Below, one piece after another: positions 36,301-47,110 of a DNA stretch of 64,000 nucleotides. The position numbers and the translations under genes were made by a program. Numbering within the stretch: position 1 is the stretch's first letter; the number at the start of each line of letters is the position of its first letter. The notes below the pieces were generated by a model. The model was not told the DNA's origin. It saw nothing but the letters and a program-made list of their open reading frames with translations, and ran no database searches. Source of the stretch: Bifidobacterium dentium JCM 1195 = DSM 20436 (GTDB lineage: Bacteria > Actinomycetota > Actinomycetes > Actinomycetales > Bifidobacteriaceae); NCBI RefSeq assembly GCF_001042595.1, contig NZ_AP012326.1, positions 1,798,001-1,862,000 of the forward strand, given 5' to 3'.

Positions 36301-38770
36301 GCAATCATCTTGCACCTTAAACACGTATTTGGTATTTCAATCCACGCTCTCCGTGAGGAGAGCGACCGGCCTCCGCCGATGCTATTCGTTCGCGTGAGGC
36401 ATTTCAATCCACGCTCTCCGTGAGGAGAGCGACTCGACTGCACATGATGGCGGCGCGTAAGGTTGCATTTCAATCCACGCTCTCCGTGAGGAGAGCGACG
36501 AAGCTGGTCCGGTCCACGTCGAATTTCACATCATTTCAATCCACGCTCTCCGTGAGGAGAGCGACGTACAATACTTTTGATTTTTTAGGCTCCAAATCAT
36601 ATTTCAATCCACGCTCTCCGTGAGGAGAGCGACTGTCGTGTTGAGCAGTTTCGGCAATGGGTTTGTATTTCAATCCACGCTCTCCGTGAGGAGAGCGACG
36701 GGTGCGACGGCCTATCTGACGGCGTACACGCCATTTCAATCCACGCTCTCCGTGAGGAGAGCGACCCACCGCCGATAAGACTGATGATGACCGCCGACCA
36801 ATTTCAATCCACGCTCTCCGTGAGGAGAGCGACTTTTATATACGACGCGCCAGTTGCTCGTGGATGTATTTCAATCCACGCTCTCCGTGAGGAGAGCGAC
36901 TTTTTAAGGCGGTTATATCATGGCCCAGCATGTCATTTCAATCCACGCTCTCCGTGAGGAGAGCGACGGTCGCATACGTCTTGGCAACTTCACTCTTAAT
37001 GATTTCAATCCACGCTCTCCGTGAGGAGAGCGACATCATCCAACGACGAATGCCAACACAAGGCAATCATTTCAATCCACGCTCTCCGTGAGGAGAGCGA
37101 CGGGTTACTGTGCATGCAAGCGCAAGCCGTCGCAGTATTTCAATCCACGCTCTCCCTGAGGAGAGCGACGGGAACTGCCCATCGACTGGGCCTACCGGGG
37201 TGAATTTCAATCCACGCTCTCCGTGAGGAGAGCGACAAATGGCGTGGGAAGAGCTCGGCTGGGGGCCGGAATTTCAATCCACGCTCTCCGTGAGGAGAGC
37301 GACTGACGCGGCCACGGATCCTCATCTCCCAATCGGGATTTCAATCCACGCTCTCCGTGAGGAGAGCGACATGAGCATCTGGCCGTCCGCGTCGCCGAGC
37401 TGATTTCAATCCACGCTCTCCGTGAGGAGAGCGACACGGATTAGGGGTGATAGACCCCCTATGCTTGTAATTTCAATCCACGCTCTCCGTGAGGAGAGCG
37501 ACATTCGAGCGTATTGGCAAAACGCTGGATGACTTGATTTCAATCCACGCTCTCCGTGAGGAGAGCGACCGGACTCGGCATCCCGAACCTGCCATTCAAA
37601 GCGATTTCAATCCACGCTCTCCGTGAGGAGAGCGACTGGTGTGGGCATTGACATAATCGCATGTCTGGATATTTCAATCCACGCTCTCCGTGAGGAGAGC
37701 GACTGGCGCTGATGCCGCCGCCGATGTCGCCGGACAAATTTCAATCCACGCTCTCCGTGAGGAGAGCGACTCGGTGATCCATTCCACGTGCGAGCTGCCG
37801 TCGTTATTTCAATCCACGCTCTCCGTGAGGAGAGCGACCGGCTGATCCACGAATATGCGCGTGCTGCAGAGAATTTCAATCCACGCTCTCCGTGAGGAGA
37901 GCGACGGATTCGAAGACTACTACGAGCAGCTCCTCCGAATTTCAATCCACGCTCTCCGTGAGGAGAGCGACCTAACGTGTCCTCCATCACTTACAGGGAC
38001 TTTATATTTCAATCCACGCTCTCCGTGAGGAGAGCGACGGCAGACTCAGGGCACCCTATCGGCATCGAATGATTTCAATCCACGCTCTCCGTGAGGAGAG
38101 CGACCCACGCGCACCGTGGCTCGTACCGCTTCCCCGAATTTCAATCCACGCTCTCCGTGAGGAGAGCGACGCGGCATTTGCCTCATCGAGCTCACCTCAA
38201 TCCTTATTTCAATCCACGCTCTCCGTGAGGAGAGCGACGGTGCTGTTCCACGTCGGTGCGGCGCAAATAAATATTTCAATCCACGCTCTCCGTGAGGAGA
38301 GCGACCCAAACGATTCGGGCATGGTCGCGGTCGAGGACATTTCAATCCACGCTCTCCGTGAGGAGAGCGACACGCTTCATCCGACAGCACGTTCGTCATT
38401 TGCAGATTTCAATCCACGCTCTCCGTGAGGAGAGCGACTTCCCGTCATGGTACGGGCGGTGGAAGTGTCATATTTCAATCCACGCTCTCCGTGAGGAGAG
38501 CGACTGTATACGGTAGCCATTGTTTAGTCCTTTTCTCATTTCAATCCACGCTCTCCGTGAGGAGAGCGACCTGTCCGCCAGCCGCGGCCGGAGTACGGTT
38601 AAGATTTCAATCCACGCTCTCCGTGAGGAGAGCGACTGTAAAACGTTGCATCATCCATCGTGACCTTCTGCATTTCAATCCACGCTCTCCGTGAGGAGAG
38701 CGACCGGATATTGGCGTGTCCACATGAACAACGACTTATTTCAATCCACGCTCTCCGTGAGGAGAGCGAC
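33393..38770 (-). CRISPR. Type I-C CRISPR array, 81 repeats and 80 spacers
   Basis: The 33-nt repeats recur every 66-68 bases. On the minus (transcribed) strand each begins GTCGCTCTCCTCACGGAGAG and ends CGTGGATTGAAAT. The 8-bp stem CGCTCTCC/GGAGAGCG with loop TCAC is the Cas5c processing hairpin. Counting by eye gives 81 repeats, the plus-strand first (33393-33425) being degenerate, which marks the old end; the leader end is at 38770. Spacers are 33-36 nt. Variants: G-to-A in the repeat at 33595, an extra A in the one at 33728, G-to-C in the one at 37137. The array lies downstream of cas2, in the same direction as the cas operon. Confidence 0.98.
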
Positions 38771-39019
38771 TGCACAGATGGACAGCATGTTTCACATTGT
38801 GGAACATCTATCCTTCGTACAAGTTCAAGAGTAGCAGGGTTTGAAGTCAAAACCCGTTATTCTAATCACTCTACCAAAAAATAATAACGATTCTTCTCTC
38901 TGAAATTATCAAACAGCCAAGGAAAATCGACTTACTTTTCGATTCCAAGTTCCATCCAGGTGCGAAGCTTGCCTTATTCGATGAGAGCTTCCACTTCGCA
39001 CAACGACAGGCCTCGGCGT
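38771..39019 (-). promoter_or_regulatory. CRISPR leader with candidate array promoter
   Basis: Non-coding, partly AT-rich stretch between cas2 and the first repeat. On the minus strand, TAGAAT (near 38864-38859) is a good -10 box, about 90 bases before the first repeat. The block GAATAACGGGT (38862-38852) recurs in front of the solitary repeat upstream of cas3. A small stem GGGTTT/AAACCC follows. Confidence 0.7.
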
Positions 39020-39310
39020 CTAAATCATCATCACATCATCTACAGGAAGATGCCGCTGTACACCATAATGTTCAATCTTCTCAGAATATTTTGTCCCTAA
39101 TTTATATAAGCGCAGGCTATCCTTTTCTTGATCCATGATTTTCATCACTTCATTTACTAAAGTTAGATAATCCGATGAAGTGACCGAGCACTCGAATACG
39201 CTATTCTGCACCCGTTGCCCATATTTCATACATGTCTTCGCAACGTTACGCAACCGTCTCTTCCCCGCAGTTGTCTCAGTATTGACATCATATGCCACGA
39301 CCACCATCAT
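39020..39310 (-). CDS. cas2: CRISPR-associated protein Cas2
   Basis: 96 residues. It begins MMVVVAYDVNTET with the conserved Asp of the ferredoxin-like fold, followed by GKRRLRNVAKTC and YGQRVQNSVFEC. Cas2 bridges Cas1 dimers in the spacer-integration complex. It starts six bases after the cas1 stop and is the last gene of the operon, next to the leader. Confidence 0.97.
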   Translation of the reverse strand: MMVVVAYDVNTETTAGKRRLRNVAKTCMKYGQRVQNSVFECSVTSSDYLTLVNEVMKIMDQEKDSLRLYKLGTKYSEKIEHYGVQRHLPVDDVMMI

Positions 39311-39316
39311 GTCTTA

Positions 39317-40348
39317 TCACTTCCACATAAATGGTGGATAAGCATCTATGTCCCCGCGTAAGAAGCGCGCTAATAAAAGCGCCTGTACATAGGGAACCAG
39401 ACCCCAAGAAATTTTTTCCTGCAGATACGGATGAACAATTTGTTCGGCTTTCTTTCTTTGCCAAGCACCAAGCACTGCCTTTCTTCCTGTTTCTGAGAGG
39501 AACACGCTTCCATTTTCGCGTTCTTCAAAGTCTTTCATCTGTATTGCACCAGTATTGACCAGAGTCAAAGCGAATCTATCAGCTATCACCGGACGGAACT
39601 CCTCCACTAAATCTAGGGCAAGTGATGCACGTCCGGGCCGATCGACATGCATAAAACCCACGTAAGGATCCAGTCCCACTCCCTGTAGTGCAGCACAGCA
39701 ATCATTGGTAAGTACGGAATAAATGAATGACAACAATGCATTCATTCGATCAAGTGGCGGTCTTCTTGTTCTCCCCTCAAAGAAAAAGTTATCTTTATTT
39801 CTCAAAATTAAATCATCAAAAGCATAAAAATACTCTTTCGCCGCCATCCCCTCTAGGCCACGCAGTGCATCCATGGAATCGCATTGACGGATTTCTGGTA
39901 GCCGTTGTGTCAGTCGATTACTTTGCTGAGAAATCCGTTCCACATTCACTCGCAAAGCATGATCCCGTTTCGTTCGTTCTAGCACCCACTTCGCATTAAA
40001 AATCTTGCCAATGATAAATGATTTAGCAACAGGGAGAGCATCCATCTCATTATCTGCTCGACGGAATTGTTCTCTCCTCAACAGAACATTACGATTCTTC
40101 TCCCCCATGATTGAACAATAATAATGCCCTCTTGGTGAATAGAAGGACATGCTAACGCCCATCTCTCCACAACGTCCCATAAGTGATGGAGATGCTCCCT
40201 TATATGAAAAGCACAGTATTGATTCAATGGAACGAAGCGGTATTTTCGCCAGAATCACATCTTCTTGGTGCACAGCCACATTGTCATTTTCCAGTGCTAA
40301 GTATGCATCTTCGGTCATTACGAATAATGTGTTGAGAAGCTGTTTCAT
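39317..40348 (-). CDS. cas1: CRISPR-associated integrase Cas1 (type I-C)
   Basis: 343 residues. MTEDAYLALENDNVAVHQED starts the N-terminal domain. The catalytic alpha-helical domain includes ALLSFIYSVLTNDCCAAL and GLDPYVGFMHVDRPGR ... DLVEEFRP, with the expected Glu/His/Asp metal ligands. It integrates new spacers at the leader end. Fourteen bases separate it from cas4. Confidence 0.97.
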   Translation of the reverse strand: MKQLLNTLFVMTEDAYLALENDNVAVHQEDVILAKIPLRSIESILCFSYKGASPSLMGRCGEMGVSMSFYSPRGHYYCSIMGEKNRNVLLRREQFRRADNEMDALPVAKSFIIGKIFNAKWVLERTKRDHALRVNVERISQQSNRLTQRLPEIRQCDSMDALRGLEGMAAKEYFYAFDDLILRNKDNFFFEGRTRRPPLDRMNALLSFIYSVLTNDCCAALQGVGLDPYVGFMHVDRPGRASLALDLVEEFRPVIADRFALTLVNTGAIQMKDFEERENGSVFLSETGRKAVLGAWQRKKAEQIVHPYLQEKISWGLVPYVQALLLARFLRGDIDAYPPFMWK

Positions 40349-40362
40349 CGCAATGCCTCGAT

Positions 40363-41040
40363 TCAGGAATTCATACCGTTAATTTGGAGATCAATATATT
40401 TCTGCGCAGACCTAGTTTTTGTTAACTCGGGTAAACACCAATTTCGCAAGGAGCATGCTGAGCATGCCTTTGTAGGTCTCACTTGTGGCGTATGAGCACG
40501 AGCAAACAAGTCATGCATCTGTAAAAAATCTTTCTTTACCGTATTCCGCAATTCGTCATTAAGAGGAATCCTCTCCCGCCGTTTTATCCGTTGATAAAAC
40601 AAAGCACCTTCTTGAATCGTGCACGCAAGCATTTCCTCCAAGCACATCGCCTCGGCACACAGCTGTAACCGATCAGCATCATTTGTCTTAGGTTTTCCAT
40701 GCTTATATTCAACGGGATACGGGTCCCATAAACCATCCCTTCCGTGCAATTTAATTCCATTTGCAGCCCTATGGAACTCCACAACATCGCAAGCACCAGT
40801 GATTCCGAGAGATCTCGAGAATACTCGCAAATCTCGCATAATTAACAAGTCTCCACGACTCTCAGAAGACTCATAATCGTGCACACGAGAATGCTCAAGC
40901 TGCCCAGCTGTGGTCAGATAATTTTCCGACCATAGCTGCTCGATATGAATCAGAGCCCACTGCCGCTTGCAAAAAGCAAAATGCTGTAGGCCAGACAAGG
41001 CCAGCCAATCTTCTTCCGGATATTCAGCTGGTCTTGTCAT
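40363..41040 (-). CDS. cas4: CRISPR-associated exonuclease Cas4
   Basis: 225 residues. One Fe-S cysteine is in FAFCKRQW (Cys24) and three more in CSACSLRNWC near the C-terminus. The RecB-like nuclease motif includes YPVEYKHGKPK. Cas4 trims prespacers and selects those with a proper PAM. Its presence with cas1 and cas2 makes the adaptation module complete. Confidence 0.96.
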   Translation of the reverse strand: MTRPAEYPEEDWLALSGLQHFAFCKRQWALIHIEQLWSENYLTTAGQLEHSRVHDYESSESRGDLLIMRDLRVFSRSLGITGACDVVEFHRAANGIKLHGRDGLWDPYPVEYKHGKPKTNDADRLQLCAEAMCLEEMLACTIQEGALFYQRIKRRERIPLNDELRNTVKKDFLQMHDLFARAHTPQVRPTKACSACSLRNWCLPELTKTRSAQKYIDLQINGMNS

Positions 41041-41075
41041 GGCAATCTCTCATCTTCTCTAAGCAGTCTTTAGGG

Positions 41076-41921
41076 TTAACGACCTTCGATGATTTCAAAG
41101 TGAAGCCCAGGAATAGCACTCTCGTCAACACTGATTTCGCCGGCAGAATCCACAGAAATAGCACGATGAACTTTAGCAGAGGAATATTGTCCACCCTTGC
41201 AGTTGTGTTCGAACCAGACGACGTTAGTTACTTCCATCGAACCTGAAGGCCGCGCTGAACTTTCATCATTCTCAAATAAGGAAATCAATGCTTCCTTAAT
41301 CTTTCGTGCATCTTCCTCAGAGAAGCCAGTTCTTTCCGCCAGCTGAGGACTGATGCTCCCAAATGTTGTATATACGGCACGCCCAGAAACACGATACTTC
41401 ATGCCCATAGTATCTGATGATTTCTTACCCGTATCCGTCGTCTCGCTGTTCACAGACTTCGTAATCTGCACATCATCGATGGCTATAGGCAGAGTAGAGA
41501 AAGCCGGTTGGATCGACACCGGACCTCGTACACCAAGAGAAACCTCGTCGACATCTTTAGCTTTCTTGAACGCAAAGACCTGTCCGAAAGCCCGAACATC
41601 CAACCAGTGTTCACAGACTTTGTGAAAAACAATATCCTTTGTTTTTTGCTCATCTTTCGATAGGGTCTTCAGGTAGGTATTAAAGCGTTCAGACAGAGAC
41701 TTGGCCCCATCATCAGAACGCTCATCCATCTGTACAAAAATAGATTCTCCAGCATCCTGCAAGCGATTACGAATCTTACGCTTCAAGGCCACATCAGAAA
41801 CCTCACCAAAGCCATCCGACGTAGTACGGGGGCGATTCCCATTCAACGGATCACCATTAGGATTCGCGTTCTCTGCAGAGAAAACCACTGCGAAATCAAT
41901 CTTGTTTTTCAAGTTAGTCAT
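41076..41921 (-). CDS. cas7: Cascade backbone protein Cas7 (Csd2)
   Basis: 281 residues. The start KIDFAVVFSAENANPNGDPLNGNRPRTT (quoted in parts: NPNGDP, NRPRTT) is the Csd2 signature, followed by VSDVALKRKIRNRL. Six to seven copies coat the crRNA in the I-C Cascade. It lies 33 bases after cas8c and 35 before cas4. Confidence 0.96.
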   Translation of the reverse strand: MTNLKNKIDFAVVFSAENANPNGDPLNGNRPRTTSDGFGEVSDVALKRKIRNRLQDAGESIFVQMDERSDDGAKSLSERFNTYLKTLSKDEQKTKDIVFHKVCEHWLDVRAFGQVFAFKKAKDVDEVSLGVRGPVSIQPAFSTLPIAIDDVQITKSVNSETTDTGKKSSDTMGMKYRVSGRAVYTTFGSISPQLAERTGFSEEDARKIKEALISLFENDESSARPSGSMEVTNVVWFEHNCKGGQYSSAKVHRAISVDSAGEISVDESAIPGLHFEIIEGR

Positions 41922-41954
41922 GTTTTTCTTCCTTAATCTGTATAGTTTTAATTC

Positions 41955-43847
41955 TTAGTTCTGCTTATCTGATTCGTCTTTGTGCAGTCGTGTTGGGTTT
42001 CTCAAAGAGCGGCGCTGAGAAGAATATCCCAAGAGGAATAGAGGAGACAGTGTCTTATTATCCTCAAAATCACCCTCCTCAAAAAGAGCCATAACATCAT
42101 CGATTCCGGACTGGAACCATTCAGCTCCATTCATGGTCTTCAAATACGGGATCAATTGTTTCCATAAGGCTCCCCATGTTGAATATGGTTTTGCGATAAA
42201 GTTGCTCATCAACTTCACCGCATTTGTAGGACGATCTACTTGCTGTTTCAGTAGCACACCCCGCTCAAAATAATCAGCCAGAGCTAAAAGTCGACCATAT
42301 AAATAGTCACGATCCTTTCGCTCCAAATTCAATTCCATGGATACCTCCTTACTATCATGATGCCTCTTTGCTTCATCATTGAAATGCTTCTTCCACAGAC
42401 TGCATGCAATTTCAAAATCACGCTCCCAGACTAAATCGCCTTCGTTATAGCTTATCGGTCTAGTTACTTTATGGAATGCAGCGTTTAAAATCGAAATAGG
42501 TAGAGCTCGATCACCGAACATACATTCGATAAGCCTCTTCTTCATGTATTTAGCATATCTTTTGTAGCTCTTGCTACTACGATCTGAAGCATCGTATGTG
42601 CAATTGATAATATCGACGAAAGACGGTGCCCCTATATAAGGGGTTCGTTTGAAGGATGTTTTGTCTCCATTTTGATTTCGTTCAAAATAAGTCAAAGGCC
42701 ACGCTGTATCCGTATGCCATTTTAAAATGTTTTCAAGATACTCGTTTTCTCGTAATTCACGATAGAACGTAACACTTAGTCGTCCGGATGTCGCAGCATC
42801 AAGAATGACTATCGCCATCTTGTTTGCATGCTTCTGCAAAAAATCCGGACTGCCATACCCCCGCAGTAACGCACGAAATCTCTTCGCGTAGTTCATATCT
42901 GTTGCTATAAGCGCATCTTGCACCACATCATGTTGTTCTGATTCGCTATTCAACAGCATATGGCTAAGAGTCTCAGCGAAATTTAGCTCGGGATTCACTA
43001 CGTTCTCTTCAGGTTTCTTTACCGCCCAGATGATGATGGCTTGCGTATCCGTAATCGTTGCATGGTTGTTTACAAGCCAACGCAGTGTGGAATGAATCTT
43101 TTGAGAAGTCTCCGAGTCAATTCTCAATGCCTCATCCCTATTCCCAAAACGCCCTCTATAAGTGAAATTCGTATTGTCATTTGCCGAGATGAGTTTCGCG
43201 TTTCCCGCAGTGCTGACGATGTTCTTAGGATAGTTTGAAGCCTGTGAGTAAAAATCTCTTCCAAAGATATCGGTACCAGCCCAAGCATGCTCTCTCTGCT
43301 GGAATTCAATCCATCGATTCCTAATTTCTGGATCATCGGCAACCGGGCGACACGCTTTCCCAGGTATCTCGACCTCGAAACATACACCAATTTTCTCGTC
43401 TCTACCGGTCAACTGTATACCGTATTGTATCGCATCTTTGCTAATACTATGCTCAGATACATACCGGTAAATCGCATTTAATTTCTCGTCATCGCCTTTC
43501 CATTTTGCAAGTTGGTCCAGATACATACAAGTTCTCTTAGCATCGCAGACTTTATCCACATATTGCAGCTGATCACATAATGGGTGAGGAACAGGTTTAC
43601 TGGTTCTTCCCATCGATTCCTCGGTACAAGGAATAATCATTGTCCATGCAACTGCTTCCTTTTTTATACTCTCAAGACAGCCATCGGATTTCAGAATCAC
43701 ACGCAACTGGCCAGGCATAGACATATGATCAAGCGGTAATAGGATTTTTTTCGCCTCATCGCCATTGCCGTAGCCTTGATGTCCACGCCCCGAAGCGTTC
43801 TGTACTTCATCATACGTCTCAAGTAAGCTGGACCACAGACTCATCAT
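41955..43847 (-). CDS. cas8c: Cascade large subunit Cas8c (Csd1)
   Basis: 630 residues, the normal Csd1 length. Family landmarks include LLETYDEVQ at the N-terminus, [26 protein letters not shown] and [10 protein letters not shown] at the C-terminus. It recognises the PAM and recruits Cas3. In other type I-C systems an internal start also yields a small Cas11c subunit from the 3' part; here an in-frame Met near residue 507 is a candidate. The start overlaps the cas5 stop by four bases. Confidence 0.95.
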   Translation of the reverse strand: MMSLWSSLLETYDEVQNASGRGHQGYGNGDEAKKILLPLDHMSMPGQLRVILKSDGCLESIKKEAVAWTMIIPCTEESMGRTSKPVPHPLCDQLQYVDKVCDAKRTCMYLDQLAKWKGDDEKLNAIYRYVSEHSISKDAIQYGIQLTGRDEKIGVCFEVEIPGKACRPVADDPEIRNRWIEFQQREHAWAGTDIFGRDFYSQASNYPKNIVSTAGNAKLISANDNTNFTYRGRFGNRDEALRIDSETSQKIHSTLRWLVNNHATITDTQAIIIWAVKKPEENVVNPELNFAETLSHMLLNSESEQHDVVQDALIATDMNYAKRFRALLRGYGSPDFLQKHANKMAIVILDAATSGRLSVTFYRELRENEYLENILKWHTDTAWPLTYFERNQNGDKTSFKRTPYIGAPSFVDIINCTYDASDRSSKSYKRYAKYMKKRLIECMFGDRALPISILNAAFHKVTRPISYNEGDLVWERDFEIACSLWKKHFNDEAKRHHDSKEVSMELNLERKDRDYLYGRLLALADYFERGVLLKQQVDRPTNAVKLMSNFIAKPYSTWGALWKQLIPYLKTMNGAEWFQSGIDDVMALFEEGDFEDNKTLSPLFLLGYSSQRRSLRNPTRLHKDESDKQN

Positions 43848-44554
43848 TCATCTCCTTCCAGTATTCTGAAGTTTTCGCCACTCTTAAATGATTTAACCGT
43901 TTGATTCTCGCGGATAATCCGGCAATCAAGATTTGCCGAATCGGGACGATCGAATTCAATGACTCCGTTCCTCATTGTCGGAGCCCAGAACCTCGCCACC
44001 AAATCATGTTTTGGATTCTCATCCGGATAAGTGAACCCATGGAACATATAACCAAGATTCCATTGTCCGTAATCATCATAAAATCCGATATTTTCGCCGA
44101 ACGCACAAGGTTCCACATATCCTTGGCATTCTCTGGTTCCAAGAAATACATCCCTGCGTCCACCTTGATTTACTGAACGTTGCGCAATTTGATAATGTTT
44201 GTTCTCATCTCGATCATCGGTAAGATCCGGTCTCTGTTCGTTCCACTCAAAATGAGCTAAAACTTGATATCTCACATCTTTGAGATATGTGTAATAGGAT
44301 AGGTCGTTTCCTCCGCTCATCTTGATTGGACGGATTCCTTTTCCTTCAGTCTGTATTTTATTCATCACGCGAACTGCATCAATGACCCATGTAATTGTAG
44401 GCTTCCAGTAGATGCTTTCCGTCATGCCCTTTAATGCCTGATAGGTAGGTACTTGGTAGGAGTATTTTTCACCACCAATCCTAGTCACTGCCTCCGAGAA
44501 TAGGGCATACGCCCCTGAAACCTCATATTCAATGGAATTTTTATATTTCTTCAT
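43844..44554 (-). CDS. cas5: CRISPR-associated Cas5c (Cas5d), crRNA-processing nuclease
   Basis: 236 residues. [38 protein letters not shown] and the C-terminal [12 protein letters not shown] fit type I-C Cas5. In this subtype Cas5 takes the place of Cas6: it cuts the repeat at the base of its hairpin and keeps the 5' handle. It starts 16 bases after cas3. Confidence 0.95.
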   Translation of the reverse strand: MKKYKNSIEYEVSGAYALFSEAVTRIGGEKYSYQVPTYQALKGMTESIYWKPTITWVIDAVRVMNKIQTEGKGIRPIKMSGGNDLSYYTYLKDVRYQVLAHFEWNEQRPDLTDDRDENKHYQIAQRSVNQGGRRDVFLGTRECQGYVEPCAFGENIGFYDDYGQWNLGYMFHGFTYPDENPKHDLVARFWAPTMRNGVIEFDRPDSANLDCRIIRENQTVKSFKSGENFRILEGDE

Positions 44555-44569
44555 AAGAAATGCTCACTT

Positions 44570-47032
44570 TCAGATGTAGAGTAAAGACATCTCTGTCTCC
44601 GTCACAACACCATATTCTTCCTTGTAATAATCTTTGTTCAACATGTAGATACCAAAATCCTCATTTTCCAGAGTAATTGCTCCTCGCTCATCCAGACTGC
44701 GGTACTCATTATCAAATAATGACACCGAGTAATCTTGCAACTGTCGAAGCGCCGCAAATTGCTCTCTTAAATTCCCCCTTGAAAGTCGCTCCATGTGCTT
44801 CTCTACACGTCCATAAGGTACCACGACATTATGATTCTGATTGGGAATGACACGGAATCGATTCCCAACAGTTTTAAATGCTTGAGCATATACCTTCAAG
44901 TATTGCGTCCCCGAGCTATTGACATACTGACCTCTTGCTGCACGATTACAGGAAAGTAAATCGTACGCATATAGGTTCTGCTTTCCTGGAATTGGATAAT
45001 CCATAATTCCAAATCCATTATCGTTACCGGATTGTATGCCTTCGAAGAACAGCTGGTAATATTCCAACAGCATTTCATTGGAAAGAAGATCTTCGTCAGG
45101 ATGCTCCCGAACCATTCGCTCGGTAATCTCCTTTCCCATTTTGATATCAGGTAAATAACTCAACCCTTTCTCATCCTTGATTCCAAATACATAAACTTTT
45201 TTCGGCGATTTTGACTCGCCATTTCGATTGCAACGACCAGCAGCTTGTAGAATGCTATCGAGGCCTGCCATGGCACGAATAACGCAAGAAAACGAAACAT
45301 CTACTCCCGCCTCAATAAGCTGTGTACTTATGCAAATTACTGGCTTTCCTTTATCGATACTAGTCAATTGCCGGACGAGTTCAAGCTTATCTGTCCTATG
45401 CTGACCACACATTGAAGTACTCAAATGAATAATTTTAAAGTGATTGTCTCCATTCAATGTTTTAAGACACTGATATATTATTCTCGCCTCAGATTTAAGA
45501 TTAACAATGGCTAAGCAATTGCCGTTTTCCTTTGCCTTCTCATAAATTATTTCAGCTAACTCGTCACAGTTTTTCATTTCTGTTGCAGCAACTACGCATG
45601 TACGTCTCAGCTTCTCGAAATATTCTTGAGAATCATCAATAAGATTCGGACAATCCGCCAACAATAGGTTTTTTCTACTGGTCCGTTCAAGCAGCGGTTG
45701 CGTAGCCGAACAAAGCACTATAGTCGAGCCCAGAATTTTAGAAAGAAAACTTACTACTTCATTGAAAAGATTGATAGCGTTCGTAGGCAGCGATTGAATT
45801 TCATCGAATATGATAATGCTATCCGCCATGTTGTGGAATCTCCGGAGATCGCCACTCTTAGAGGACATTACTGTTTCTAAGAATCTGACCATGGTAGTCA
45901 CAATGATTTGACTGTCCCAACGTTCGGTAGCAAGTTTTCTTTTTGCATTCTGTTCGTCATCCTCTTCTTGGTCAAATTCGGATTGTGTATTGGTAAATGT
46001 ATCATCATCCTTTCTTCCACCTGCGGATGAATAGTGTTCGAGTAGTGTTTCAGTATCATCCTCATCCAGCTCGAGAATCTCACGAAAAACCTTCACGGTC
46101 TGCGAAGTAATCGACAGGTATGGAATTACATATATGATTCGTCTTTTATTGGTCTCTATTGCATGATGTAAAGCAAAATTAAGTGAGGCCAGTGTCTTAC
46201 CTCCACCTGTTGGAACAGCTAATCTATAAATTCCAGTACTTCGTTTCCCCTCCAAGCGGCATTGCTCGGAAATTTGATTACGAATCTTATTGATTTCAGA
46301 GGTATGATCAAACTTTCTTATATTCTTTTCGAAACGATCGATCAAAGATGACCAATCAATCGATTTGGATCTGTATGTTCTCCGTTCTTCAAAACAAGCA
46401 GCATCTAATCTATCTGCATCAATTAATCGAGAGTACACATATTTGGCAAATAACCCAAGATAGAAATAAAAGCTATCTGAATTTGTTATGCCTCCCATAT
46501 TAAATTTCTGCATGAAATGCTCGACATCCCTGATACTTTTGTCATAATTACCAGCAATATCAAGGTCAAGATACGAGATTCTGTCCTTAACTTCTTGATA
46601 CGAGAATCTGATTTCATTCTTCCGATCCGTAGCAAGACCGTCAAAAAAAGTCGAGAATCCATCCACATCTAAACAGTCCGGCAACTCACCATGATGTTTA
46701 GCAATGGCAAGTTCAAGTATCTCCCTAGTGATCTCTTGTACCGCCTGCTCAGCAGCCGATTTTTCAGAAGATAAGGCACATGCATCATCAACTAAAAAAG
46801 CTCCCTGCCATGCATGAATTACAGAACCGCGATGTCCCTTTGCAGATAACAGATATTCCTGAAAATCTTCTGAAGCTTTTCCGAGGTCATGCAACAAAGC
46901 AGCAGTGTACGATATCGCAGAGAATTCTTCTTCGAAGTCTCTCGCCAGTTTTCCCGCGCCGTGCAAATGATCACGGAGAGTTTGTACAGCTCCAGTCGCG
47001 TCTTTGCGTGCAAGCAATTGTTTCGAGTTCAT
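44570..47032 (-). CDS. cas3: CRISPR-associated nuclease-helicase Cas3
   Basis: 820 residues from the ATG at 47032, which has AAAGGAG six bases upstream; a longer in-frame opening (to 47113) has no ribosome site. The HD nuclease has ALLHDLGKAS (His48-Asp49). The helicase part has VPTGGGKTLAS (Walker A), IIFDEIQSLP (DExx box), LCSATQPLL (motif III) and QAAGRCNRNGE (motif VI). It degrades DNA that Cascade has bound. It is the first gene of the cas operon, so the promoter in front of it controls the whole system. Confidence 0.97.
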   Translation of the reverse strand: MNSKQLLARKDATGAVQTLRDHLHGAGKLARDFEEEFSAISYTAALLHDLGKASEDFQEYLLSAKGHRGSVIHAWQGAFLVDDACALSSEKSAAEQAVQEITREILELAIAKHHGELPDCLDVDGFSTFFDGLATDRKNEIRFSYQEVKDRISYLDLDIAGNYDKSIRDVEHFMQKFNMGGITNSDSFYFYLGLFAKYVYSRLIDADRLDAACFEERRTYRSKSIDWSSLIDRFEKNIRKFDHTSEINKIRNQISEQCRLEGKRSTGIYRLAVPTGGGKTLASLNFALHHAIETNKRRIIYVIPYLSITSQTVKVFREILELDEDDTETLLEHYSSAGGRKDDDTFTNTQSEFDQEEDDEQNAKRKLATERWDSQIIVTTMVRFLETVMSSKSGDLRRFHNMADSIIIFDEIQSLPTNAINLFNEVVSFLSKILGSTIVLCSATQPLLERTSRKNLLLADCPNLIDDSQEYFEKLRRTCVVAATEMKNCDELAEIIYEKAKENGNCLAIVNLKSEARIIYQCLKTLNGDNHFKIIHLSTSMCGQHRTDKLELVRQLTSIDKGKPVICISTQLIEAGVDVSFSCVIRAMAGLDSILQAAGRCNRNGESKSPKKVYVFGIKDEKGLSYLPDIKMGKEITERMVREHPDEDLLSNEMLLEYYQLFFEGIQSGNDNGFGIMDYPIPGKQNLYAYDLLSCNRAARGQYVNSSGTQYLKVYAQAFKTVGNRFRVIPNQNHNVVVPYGRVEKHMERLSRGNLREQFAALRQLQDYSVSLFDNEYRSLDERGAITLENEDFGIYMLNKDYYKEEYGVVTETEMSLLYI

Positions 47033-47074
47033 GCGATGCTCCTTTGATCGGCAATGTACTGAATTGCTATCCTC

Positions 47075-47110
47075 AGTGTAGCACAGCTTTTGAAGTATCC
47101 GCTCATCATA
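47075..47110 (-). promoter_or_regulatory. Candidate cas operon promoter
   Basis: Two -10 candidates on the minus strand: TATGAT (47110-47105), close to consensus, and TACACT (47080-47075). With the second, the -35 region would fall at 47103-47098. Either way the region overlaps the site matched by the solitary CRISPR-like RNA. No convincing -35 hexamer is visible. Confidence 0.45.

Noticed and set aside
33405..38850. Many short reading frames with repeated peptides such as ISIHALREESD, FQSTLSVRRAT and SLSSRRAWIEI
   Set aside because: They are translations of the CRISPR repeats in different frames, not genes.
38830..38880. tRNA-like stretch in the CRISPR leader
   Set aside because: It has a GGTAGAG and a small stem but cannot form a D-arm, anticodon arm and acceptor stem together.
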